DNA from: Spisula solida
Lineage: Eukaryota > Mollusca > Bivalvia > Venerida > Mactridae
Assembly: GCA_947247005.1 (NCBI GenBank)
Contig: OX365953.1
Location: 26,782,784 to 26,846,783, forward strand
Reading direction: 5' to 3'
Length of the DNA stretch: 64,000 nucleotides
The notes under the pieces were generated by a model. The model did no database searches. It saw nothing but the letters and a program-made list of their open reading frames with translations, and was not told where the DNA came from. Positions 37,868 through 50,000 of this stretch are shown here, one piece after another. The position numbers and the translations under genes are program-made. Position 1 is the stretch's first letter. The number at the start of each line of letters is the position of its first letter.

Positions 37868-37950
37868 GTCGATATTGGTATACTAGATTGGTATTGGCAC
37901 TTGGGTCAACACCTTTGAGCCAATACCTAACCAAGTATGCCAATATAGAC
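37868..37950. repeat. 83-nt imperfect hairpin
   Basis: The left arm 'gtcgatattggtatacta' and the right arm 'agtatgccaatatagac' pair over about 33 positions with a few mismatches, one G-U and one bulge, around a loop of about 15 nt. The size and imperfect stem resemble a miRNA precursor, but no known miRNA was recognised. Confidence 0.5.
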
Positions 37951-39209
37951 TTGATGCCCGCCGGTCCTGTGTAATAACACACACTTCTAAAACTGACATT
38001 TATATATTGTTTCCTCACGTGATATATAATTTAACTTCATATAAAAATGCTACCATTTTATTGGCACACAAATATGGCAAAGCATGCATACAGATAAAGT
38101 GACCAAATAAGACATGTGAATACAGGACGATGCCAGATTATGTCAATGAATGATTAGGCTTAAAAATGCTTTGGGAAATTAGAAAGACAGGCAGTCAGCA
38201 CTTTGCAAATGAACAGATGATCTTCCCTATGCATCTATGAAGAAAATAGCGGTACAGATAATGGCATCTTTCAAAGACAAGAGAAATTAAAACATCAGTG
38301 GCAATTCCTGATCATTATATATATAGCAATAAGTACTTAAAAGTTAAATCAGCAGTAATTTAATCGCTAAGTACATTGTTAAAATGTTTAGGATTTGATT
38401 GATGTGTTGAACTTTATTACATGCAAATGAAGTATAAATTGTTTGTTAGGGTTAAGGTGTAAGTCAATGGAGTGGAGACACAATGACCCCAAAAATTACA
38501 CAACAACTCTGGGCTTGTATATTATCAGGAGCTCATCAAATGTACAAGTTAACCGCTGTAATTCTATTGTTTATACAAACTCTTACATGTAATTATTATG
38601 CAGAAGTAGAACATGGTTCGAGTAATGTAGTAGACAACATAACTCAATACATAGAACTTAAGAAGTCAACTTCAAGGGTTTTTGAAACAGAAAAGTATGT
38701 CTCCAAAGGGAGCCATAACTCCAGCAAAAAATTATCTGACCTAAAAATCCTCACAATATTCACAACTAGGCTTTGTACCAAATATTCATGTGAAGTTTCA
38801 TTGAAATCTGACTAATGGTTAAGAATAGCAAGTGCAGACGAACTTTGTTATATTCAGACAGACATATGTTCAGCACAAAATCAATTTGTCTCCCCCTCAC
38901 TATTTGTGGGCGACATAAGTTATTAATTCGTAGAAGCCAACAATTATATTGTTCTCCAAGGAGATGTGCAAAAATTTTCATAAAACCAATGTTCATGAAC
39001 AAAGTAAAACATTATATTTAAGTTATAATTTAACTAAATAAATTATATTACACGGCAACTGTTATGTACTCATCCCTTTTTTAGGGCATAAATACAGAAA
39101 ATACAGGCTTAACATGTTTATTGTGCACATCACAATTACACTAGCAAGCAGGTCTGCTGAATAATGATGTGTACCTGGTAGGCCATAGCTAGAAACAAGA
39201 CTGCGTTCA

Positions 39210-39490
39210 ATAAACGCTTATGCCCCCTGTGGAAGCCTTGTCCATAAATAAGTCTAAGTCCAAAATTAGGTCAAGGTAAAGGTCAAAATGGGGTCAGGTG
39301 ATACAGGCGCGTGGAGAGTGTTCATATACAACATCCATGCAAGTATGAAAGCTTTGTAGCAAGCCATATTAATGCTAGAAGAAACGGTCAATTTAGGTTA
39401 ACCAGGACGGATAAAGGGACGAACGGACGGACGAACGGACAGGTGAATCACTATATGCCTCCCGTTCTATCGATACGGGGGCATAAAAAT
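39210..39490 (+). repeat. Dispersed repeat with GGACGGACGAACGGAC tail
   Basis: Holds 'taggtcaaggtaaaggtcaa' and a short ACGG-type array, then 'atcactatatgcctcc' and 'gatacgggggcataaa'. No coding function. Confidence 0.55.
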
Positions 39491-40408
39491 TAATACAACC
39501 GAGTATGGTAAAAATCAAACTATTGGGCACAGTACACATGTACCCTTATTTTTACTATAAAAATGCCTTAAGAGTGTTCACAACCAAGAGTTCCATATTG
39601 CTCAGGTCAGGTAAAACTCATTAATATTTTAACAGCAAATGACAGTGGCAAATTCAAAGATCAATGACAAATCATCCTCATACATCAATGGTTAGTCAAG
39701 TTCCCAGACTATGTTTCGGACGAAGAATACTCTGGTGAACGAGAATGTGACAAATTCATTCAACTCAAACTAGGGGTTCTACTGAGGCATAATGGCTAAT
39801 CCTGAAAATAAGTCCCAAGTCCATTTTGGGGCCATTTGCATAACACCAATACAGCAAAACTCTGTTTCAAACATTATATTGACAGTTCTACTGTAAACTA
39901 TCAGGTTATGAAACTTCAAATGACCATAACTTTGACAATTCTTTTGCATTTTTTATCAAATAACTTTTATTATCTGCAGAAAAGTTCATTCTTTTCCCAG
40001 TCAAACATAACCAGGGTAGCAATACCACGTGGCTTTTGGCTACAGTTACAAGTAGAAATTTTTAAACATCCGTACAAAAATATAGCCATAAGTATTTTAT
40101 TTCCAATGTTTACAAATTTCTTCTTGTAGCTGTAATCAAAAGTCACATGGTATTGCTACACTGATAACATTATACTAAGATAATATTTGAGAAATAAAAC
40201 ATGGATGTCTATAAAACATTTGATTCATACAACTACAACAACAACAAATACAACCTGACTGGTAATTGTCTATACAAAAATATAAATAATATAAAATACT
40301 GTTTTCTTAAAATTTAGAGATGTACAGGTCCATTTTAATAGTACATGTACATGTGCAAGAAAGGATGGATTTTAGTTAGAATAGTTGGTATACATTAATT
40401 TTATAGTC

Positions 40409-40670
40409 CTGGGCTGGTATTCACAAAGCATCTTAAGTGAAAACTTAAATATTTTGACTTAAGTTAAAATTTTGTACAACGTATATATCCCGCAATTTGA
40501 TTAATAATCAATGTTTTCTTAGTGATTTTAGTAGCTGTTTACATAATGCTTCAAAACAATGTAAACTATATATCATTTTGATGTTCTTGCTTAGTTAATA
40601 CTCTTAAGAAAAATTTAAGATTTTAAGAAATTTCTATGTTTTCAGCTAAGATGCTTTGTGAATACCACCC
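40409..40670. mobile_element. MITE family D copy 1 (CTGGGCTGGTATTCACAAAG)
   Basis: The left end 'ctgggctggtattcacaaag' pairs with the right end 'tttgtgaatacca'; the inner arms share 'catcttaa' / 'taagatgc'. It is directly followed by copy 2. Confidence 0.8.
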
Positions 40671-40904
40671 CTGGGCTGGTATTCTTAAAGCATCTTAGTA
40701 GAAATCTTAGAATTTTCTTAAAAACATCAAATTTCCTTAAGTTTGTCAGCCTAACAAGATACTCAAAATTCTTGAATTTTTACATAGGTTTAAAGCATTG
40801 TAGTAAGAGCTACAATAATCACTAAGAAAACATGGGTTAATCTTCAATGTGTGGGAAAAAATATTTAAGTTTTCCACTAAGATGCTTTGTGAATACCAGC
40901 CCAG
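40671..40904. mobile_element. MITE family D copy 2, head to tail with copy 1
   Basis: Starts 'ctgggctggtattcttaaag' and ends 'ctttgtgaataccagcccag', an inverted pair. The two copies abut without a spacer. Confidence 0.82.
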
Positions 40905-40909
40905 TAGAG

Positions 40910-42080
40910 TAGAAATCCAACATGTTACAATAAATGATATTCAGCTGAGATTGAAAACACATTTAATTAATATAAATAATTGCAAAAAAAGAAACTATAA
41001 AACTAGGAGTTAAGGGGCATAACTTCAACAAAAATTGTCATGGATTTATAGCACTCGACCAGTACCATTGACTTATGTAAGCTATTGTCAAGTTTCAGAG
41101 GTATAACATGGGTACTAAACGAGATATTGCAATATTGAGCACTTTCACGCAAAACTTGAACTGAACAGTCGAGCTAAATACAGTTGAGAAAATGGAAACT
41201 TTTCAACCAGTATTTACTATACGACAAATATGAACAATCATATACATGTTTAACATTTATAATGTTATAATGTCTTGACTAGGGGACCATAATTATGTAG
41301 AGTATAAACAATATGTATTTTTTACGACTGGAAAACAAACCTACAATTTATACATAAAAAAGTCATCATTATATTATCATTTACAATTTAAAAAAACACA
41401 AAACATGAAAACAATCGACTTACAAAATCTTGTGAACAATTTCATGGCAATTCCAATACATGCAACAACAAATCAACCAGCACTCATAACTTATTGCAAT
41501 CAACATCTTGCACTGTATACATATCATCATTGACAATTCTTCATTCTAATTTCAATACAATAAAATCACACTAATTTTATCTGTAACCAAGTATACTGTG
41601 TACACTAAGCCAATAAAGACATAAAATCCATGTTCTAATAAAATACTAAGTAGTGTATTAGTGGAATTACTATTAATAAGTACTCTCACTAGCGAGAAGT
41701 TTGGCCAACAAAGGACTCAACTACGAAATAATAAAATCCCTAATATTTCCTCACACCAAACGTATGAAATTCAATATTCACATAACTTTTTGAACCCCGG
41801 ATACATCCACTTTAATATACAGGATTTCTTCTCATTGACAAGAAAATAAAAAACTTATCAATGGTATTGAATCTAAATAAGTTCCCTAATGGGTGTAAAG
41901 AAAATTTGTTCCAGTTTTTTAAAGAGCAATTAACAGGGAACATTTGATTCTATTCTATCAGAAGCCATGTTTTCGTCTTACACCTGTCTATGTTCCAACA
42001 AACACAACATCTGCCAGTCTTACATTCATTCCATGCTTTATGGCATTATGCCTAAGTGATATGTCGTTACCATTGGTCGA
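40910..42080. other. Intergenic, no supported feature
   Basis: AT-rich sequence with only short open frames. Nothing else recognised. Confidence 0.5.
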
Positions 42081-42085
42081 GTGTG

Positions 42086-42223
42086 TCCTCCGTAGCTCAA
42101 TGGTTAGCGCCCTTGCCGTCTAATCTGCCGACCCGGGTTCAAAACCGGGTGGAGGCTCACATATATATGCCTGCCATATTTCAGCAGAAAGCTGACTGGC
42201 AAATAAAGGCTATGCTTGGCATT
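42086..42223 (+). repeat. tRNA-derived SINE, family 1 (best-preserved copy)
   Basis: The head carries CGTAGCTCAATGGTTAGCG (A box) and GGGTTCAAAACC (B box), then 'atatatgcctgccatatttc', 'agcagaaagctgactggc' and the tail 'aaataaaggctatgcttggc'. The intact internal promoter and two reverse copies in the window define the family. Confidence 0.88.
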
Positions 42224-43714
42224 TAAAAAAGATGTTTTGCAAATTTTTTGTTGATTTTCCTTCGCATATACAGCACACTGTCAACCAAAGTCTCAACACC
42301 TGATAACCAGACATCATCAAATCACTTGCACTAGCAATAATTTTTAATCCATACCCCCCATTTATGAACACGCAGCCCAAACTTTTGACAATGTTCCTAT
42401 ATTAATTCCATTTCTTTTTAATACACCATTTACTGATATTTGAGAAACTTTCATGCGGAGCTAGCAATTTGTATTCTAGTGATGGGACATTGGTTGCAAA
42501 TTATGATCGATCATCAGCAAGAATCGACTGGCACTTCCGATGTGACTTTCCGATTAATAATCAGCAGGACAGTGACTGAATATGCAGTGTGCTAATGCCA
42601 GCCTTGCGTTCAAGGAAACATTATGTGACATATGTTTCACACCTGGTACACACCTGTTATTCGTTACGGGATGTTTAAAAAACATGTTTGTCACATACGC
42701 CAATTTTGGCTAACCATATCCGGAGGTGGTGTGCGTGTATTTGTGTAATTAAACAACATGGCGGACAGAGGCAAACAAAAGAATGTGAAAAGTAAAATCC
42801 GTGCATCCGTACATATTTCGAACTGAGAACGGAAAAAACGGGAATTAGTACTTTCAAATTGAATGCCGTAAACAAAGGGTACAACGAAGGATTATGTCGA
42901 CAAAAACACGCGATTGTTAAACATGTTTGCAGTTTACTTTCCTTGATTGTAGGGCTGTTTTCCTACTTCCCAAGTCGCAAAAAAGGTGACAAAGGGAAAA
43001 TTGAGGATTTTCGGTATATGTTTTACTATCTGAGTTTGAAGAAATTGTTTGAATTGGTTATAATAGGCATTCATTTGGTTGAAACCTCCATGCTTTGAAT
43101 TTTCCTAGCAAATATTTGATTAAAGAAGTCTTGTTTAACATTTCCTTATATTTGTCCGACGATCGATTATGGAAGAATGACATCGATCATCGGAATCAGC
43201 TGACTTCTGCAAGCCACTAATCGATGTTATCCGATTGTATACTGCTCTTTTTTGTATAATTCCATGCTCTGTTTCTGCTTTCCCAGTCTGATCTGTTATT
43301 ATCTTTTGTCATCTACTATCATGACCGGAACAAACTTTCTTTAAATACTTGAATTAAATAGACTAGCAATCATTTATTTAATCAGTAAACTTTCCTAACA
43401 AAACAAGAAGATAAATCTTGTGCTGTAAAATCACATTTTCAAGGGTATTAAATTTCGTGGATTTTGAAAAAAATCCATTTACATGGGGTCATAAGTTTAT
43501 GGATTACAAAATGTGGAAGGGTAAAACAATGTCATGTATTTGGGAGTTTTGATAAATTGCAGGCATTAGATTATGTGGTCGAGTTTAACAATAAAATCAA
43601 CGAAAATTCAACACCCTCGAAAAATAATGATTTCACAGTATTCAGTTACTACATGTCTGTTATGTCTACTTCATCCTTCCATACATCTACAGTGTCATAG
43701 TCCAAGTTCCATCT

Positions 43715-43912
43715 CCATGAAAGGAGAGTTGTACATGCAGAGTTAACTCCCTTGGTTTAACATAAACACAAATGGAACAGTTAACTCCCTTGGTTTAACA
43801 TAAACATAGAGGGAAGAGTTAAATCCCTTGGTTTAACATAAACACAGAGGAAAGAGTTATTTCCCTTGGTTTAACATAAACACAGAGGGAAGAGTTAACT
43901 CCCTTGTTTCTA
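43715..43912. repeat. 38-bp minisatellite, about 5 copies
   Basis: The unit is 'gagggaagagttaactccct' plus 'tggtttaacataaacaca'. It lies about 95-290 bp past the SMG6 stop codon, so it may be within its 3' untranslated region. Confidence 0.88.
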
Positions 43913-44006
43913 AGAATAATACACACAGAAGTGTAACTCTAACTGGTCAGCAACAGCTCACAGGGGAGACTGGGTAATACATTCACTGTCACACTGAGGG
44001 GGTAAC

Positions 44007-47000
44007 TCATGTTCCACAACTCCATTTCATGAAGGCTGGTATGTCTTTCACTGGAACATTGTGGGTGTGAGCTTTCAATCGAAGGTTTCTATCATCTGTC
44101 AACAGAACCACTTCACGATACAAACGTACCGGCGTATCTACAAGAAAACATGTAATATAACAATTAGGTAACAAGGTAATATAGCACTGTAGAATATGAC
44201 CTGTTTCTGACCTTTATGCATGAATATATTACAAGATTATTGCGCTGAATAAAAAAAAAAATTCCGGGAGCAAATAGTGCATTATCGGTCCTTTTAGATT
44301 TGTGTAGGTATTACACCTTGAGCGTCTTAGGATACTTCCCTCTTATGAAAAAATAAACCTGGGATTATAAATATAGAAATATATCACTGTTAAATTATGC
44401 CAATAGAAGGTCAAGATTCGAGCAAATTTTCTGTACTACGAATACACTAGTCCTCATACACATGGTTTCACATAAATTAGAAGTTTGACAACATGCATAA
44501 TATAAAGTTTCTGCCATAAATATCAGCATCATTTGTCACTGCTTACCTAATGCCAGTCTTGTTATGTTAGGAGTACAAGTTAATCAATAGAAGTTTATTT
44601 TAGGTTTATTTGAAAACATTTTTCACATTATGATATTAATCACTCTCAACACCTTTTTCCAATCTCATTTAAACCAGACCCTTATTACGCTTCACTACTT
44701 TAGGATCTGACGGCACTCTGTGTAGGGTCATGTCAGTGTGAACTTTACGTCATCCAATCAAATCGCTACTTTCACAAATCTGAAAGTGCAGTGAAACACT
44801 GCTGAGGCTATGTGACGTCATTGTGTGCTAGAGAGGTCATTTGAACATGACCTCTTACGGAGTGTAGTCAGATCTCTAACAGCATAAAGAAATGGAGCAA
44901 ATGTTAGGGTCTGACTTTAATGAGATTGCACCTTTTTCCAGATGTATCCAGCACAGTAAGGGTATGAGAGCAGCCAGTGTTCCATTTTATTGCTGAGCAT
45001 CTAGCAATAGAACTATTGGTACAATTTATATTTCGTCTTTGGTATGACATGAAGCGAACACTGGACCTCCCGCACTCTTGGGAGCGGACACTCAACCGAC
45101 ACGCAACCACTCGGGAGCGGACACTCAACCGCTCGGGAGCGGACACTCAACCGCTCGGGAGCGGACACTCAACCGCTCGGGAGCGACCACGCAACCGCTT
45201 GGGAGTGGACACTCAACCACTCGGGAGCGGACATGCAACCGCTCGGGAGCGGACACTCAACTGCTTGGGAGCAGACACTCAACCGCTCGGGAGCAGACAC
45301 TCAACCGCTAGGCTATCAAGATGGTACTGTGTTGGTTGTCAATCAAAACAACAACAATATCATTATACAGATTGCTTGAATTATTAAAATTGTGATAGAT
45401 CAAACTAACCTTCATCTTGTGGCATAAAGTCCCTGGCTTTATCCTTACAGTAATATGTACAACATGACAGAATGAGATCATCATTGTTACCCTGCAATAT
45501 ACAACATCATATACATGTCAACATCATATACATGTCAACATCATATACACATACAATATACAACACCATATACTGTTGATTCAAAGATATCTGTCAAAAC
45601 CGCCAGAATGTTCCATTTCTTAATAGGTAGATGTATGTATTGACCAATCAGCGCTCTTTTTTACACATACCATCTTTGGCCATGGCTTTACGTATTAAAA
45701 TAAGCATAGTATATTTCATTAGCGGTCTTTGCCTAGTGCGTTAAATGCATGGTATCAGCATAATTCATTGTCAAATCCAAGTAGAGGTTTGAATCCATTC
45801 TGATACGCTTTTTCTTTGTTATGCTTTTTATAATATTTTTTCTGATGTTTTTATATCGACAAATTAATTTTATCATACTTTTCTTTGCGAAAAAAGTAGC
45901 TTGCTTGATATAGATAAGCTATGTTTTTTACTAGTACATTGAATGCAAAAATTGGAGAAATTTCCAGCTTTGTAGGATGAACGCAGGGAAGACTCGGTAA
46001 ACCTAGTAACTATTTACAAGGGAGATTGTGAAAACCTAACTGTTGCCTCATTGTAAGTTTTACTTATAAGGTATTACTATAAATCTTTAATCAGCTTTTT
46101 CAAATTCACGATATAAACTTGTTGTGACTTACACTGGAGTCTGTTTCCTCACTACGGAATGATATGGTCTCCATCACATTGCCTTTTGATGTTAAAGCCT
46201 TTAGATGTGAGTTCTTCTTTTCAAATTCCTTCTCGAGAAACTCTATAGTATTACCCGCCCTTGACTTCACCTTGTTAGCATGGTCCTCATTGTCATATTG
46301 ACCTGACCTCTGACCCTGAGCTAATCCATCCAACTCATTGATTACTGAAATACATCACAACTATAAACATTCAGGGATTTTTATTTGACCCTTACAGGGG
46401 TTCCACTAGCTTCTGAAAGTGAAGGGTCATTTTGATACTAAATTTTACCATTTTTTTAGGCAAAATATCCATGATTTTAAGAGAAAATGACCCTTCAAAC
46501 CACTATCTTGAGGGTCATAATGTGGCTTTTTGACAATTCAGTGGGCCAAAACCTGTAATACCGAGTCGGAGTCAAATGAAAGCCCTGCCCTTAAATTGAC
46601 ACTTTGACCCTTATAATTTACAAACAGCCACATTTTGATCCTTAGGATTGTGTATGAGTAGATTATGTCTTTAGATTATATGTATTTTTATAATTATATA
46701 CAATGGTGAAATAGTCTGACCTCAAAATCAGTAGGCGTCATCTCCCTGTATTTTTTAAAGGTCCTAAACCAAACAATTTTTGAGCTATTGATATTTCAAC
46801 TTGGTGATTGGTAACCATTTGGTCTAGAGACAAACAGACTGGCATGTGCAAGGAAATATACCTCCTCATCTTCAATGGGAGCATAATAATTACTTCAGCT
46901 GAATCAATAATAATGGTCCAGTTTATTCAATTTCATTGAACTCTCTTTGGTCCAGTTTATTCAATTTCATTGAACTCTCTTTGGTCCAGTTTATTCAATT

Positions 47001-50000
47001 TCATTGAACTCTCTTTGGTCAAGTTTATTCAATTTCATTGAACTCTCTTTGGTCCAGTTTATTCAATTTCATTGAACTCTCTTTGGTCCAGTTTATTCAA
47101 TTTCATTGAACTCTCTTTGGTCCAGTTTATTCAATTTCATTGAACTCTCTTTGGTCCAGTTTATTCAATTTCATTGAACTCTCTTTGGTCAAGTTTATTC
47201 AATTTCATTGAACTCTCTTTGGTCAAGTTTATTCAATTTCATCGAACTCTCTTTCAGTTGTTTTACAATCATGGAAACAGAATCTATGTTCTAATTTTAG
47301 AAACACTGTTGCCTAGACCTTGACCTTGGAATAATGTCTACTTACCAACTAGTGGTTTAACGAAGACCTTGACCTTGGAATAATGTCTACTTACCGACTA
47401 GTGGTATAACAATGACCTTGACCTTGGAATAATGTCTACTTACCGACAAGTGGTATAACAATGGTATAATGTCTGTCTTCAACAAGTTTCTTCAAACTTG
47501 GTAAATGATCAATGAAACAGTTGGTATCAGGTATAAGGAATATAGGACGGATTTCAATCTCTATACAACTATGTCGATTCATCTTGATCACATTCTGAAA
47601 CACAATGTAAAACATGAGGTGAACAAGTGGTCCAGTGGTGAGTGTTACTGACTGCTGATCCTAAGATTGTTGGTTCGATACCGACTCCAGACGGATAAAA
47701 ACAGAAATGCTTTTCTGTGTTTCCCACTAAAATTGCTAAGTCTTTCGGATGAGACTTTAAGCAAGGTCCTGAGTATGATGCTTTACACCGGCACATAAAA
47801 GAACCAGGGATGCTTCTGGAACTGGGGCATCTTCTGTATCATGCACTTTCCCCCAAAAACTAAAGTGACTAACCTCTTCAGGGGCTCTCGGCCATATGGA
47901 TTACCCGTGGCGAGGATAAATAAAAGAATATAAATCAAAACAGTAGTAGTTGAACTTTTACAGTTTTACCAACACTAGCTTGGTTCAAAACAAAACATTG
48001 TTACATAATTTGACAACCATCAACCAGTATACTTAAACAACCAAGAAAATAATTCATTAACAGTTTAACCTTATTTTGCTTAATATTTTCCCAAAAACAA
48101 AAATTAACCAAAAGATTTAAGTAAATCCTCCTAAATATAGCAATACTTTCAACCCTCACCATACACATGTATAAATATAACAATAGATACTGATACATGT
48201 ATACCCCCTTGGCAGTCAAATGGTCATACAGACCTCAATATCAATAGGGGTCGTCTACTGATGATGACCAACATCCCTGTAAAGTTTCAGGATCACAAAC
48301 AAATTATGGATTAGAAACTATTCTGTTGTTAAAGGTCACACTGACCCTGACATTTGACCTCAATATCTACAGAGGTCATCTACTGATTATGACCAACCTC
48401 TCTATAAAGTATGCAAGCAAAGCATGTGCAACGAAATATCACCATATCTTCATTATCACATCAAATGTACCATGATACAACCCGTTAGTTTCATGAGAGC
48501 TTTATTTTTGCAAGTGCCACGCCAAAAAAACAAGGGATGTTTGTAACACACCAATGCCACATGGCAGCCAAATAGTCAGAAATGGTAAATGTCACAGTGA
48601 CCTTTGACATACAAAATCAATAGGGGTCATCTACTGTTGTTGACCAACCTCCATGTAAAATTTGAAGATCCTAAGGGAAAGTGTTCTTGAGCTATTTAAC
48701 CTCAATGATTTGGTCAACAGACAGACATGTGCGAAGCAATATACTCCCTCATCTCAAGGGGGGGGGGGCAGGGGGAAAGAACAACAGATATACAGTCTTA
48801 TACACAACCCACCTTTCTCTGTTCTTGTCTTCTTCTCTTTTCTTCCATTTTTCTCTCCAGTTCTTCCTTTCTTGCTCGGAGGTGTTGTACATGTTCATCA
48901 TCCCCTGTCTCTTCTAACTCAATCACTTCTTCATCTTCAATCAACACGTCATCATCCTGTATTCAACAATAAGTAACATGACTAGAAGGTGTTTTGAAGC
49001 ACACGTATACCATATGATATTTACAATTTATTTCGTCACATATCTTGATGAAATTTTGCGTACATGCTCAGAACATTTTGATTGAATGTAAGTGGAATTT
49101 TGAAACTAATACAAATGATATACTAGTATTATATAATATAAGCAAAGAACATGAGTTTTTCACTGTCACTATACAGCCCTATCTGCGATAGGTATCTACC
49201 ACATGTACATGTACAAGCGAACAATGCCTCAACAAATGTATATTATAGTTATAGCCTAATGTCCGCTCAGAATATTTACATTGTGCATAATGTAGCAATG
49301 TTTATATTTTATGCTACTAAAGGAAGGAACACCTTTAAATTTATAATTACATGTAACTGGATTATTATATTGCTTTCTCATCAAATGTATACATGTATTA
49401 TATCTACAGTTTCACACTTCATTCAATGTTAAATGTTATATGTATGTGCTATTTATTTCTTGTGTATAGGCCGGTCGTCTGTTTTGCGCAATAAACTTTG
49501 TTTCTAAAGTGTTTGTTTAGTTTAGTAGAATGTTACATGCAGATGAACCTAACTGTCAGTATTAAAAGAATACCGTGGACATTTCTCAAATCTTTCATTT
49601 GGTATATATATATATAACAAAACATATTTCATACTAATGAAATGGACATTTGTATTAATAAACTACATTAAACTTTGATTCATCAGACTTAATCAAGCAT
49701 GAGCTTCCACTCTCAGTTTGATGTGGTCATACAATATCTCAGCCTAAAAAGCAATTTAAATAACATGTTAGATAACGCTGATCATAGCATAGTTACTATA
49801 CCAGTAATTACATTAAATGCTACATAAGATAAAACCATATTTTGATTAAAATGTACACTAACATAATTATGTTAACTTTTAACTGTAACAGTATGTTACA
49901 ATGATTAGCTATCTACTCCCTGACAAAGATAGCATCAGTTCGCACCTGGGGCAAGTAACATTAAAATGTTAATTAATTGTTTATTTTTGTCCCAAGGCAA

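Noticed and set aside
37501..37974. 157-aa open frame
   Set aside because: It spans two inverted repeats and lacks splice sites or any domain; AT-rich frames of this size occur by chance.
42086..42160. Functional tRNA gene
   Set aside because: A and B boxes are present but the acceptor stem does not pair and the sequence continues into a SINE body shared with two other copies.
42420..43250. Possible transposon with 'cgatcatc' motifs at both ends
   Set aside because: Shared motifs are short and do not form a clear inverted pair or target duplication.
44977..45387. 136-aa Arg/Thr/Gly-rich frame
   Set aside because: Produced by the 22-bp GC-rich minisatellite in three cycling frames.
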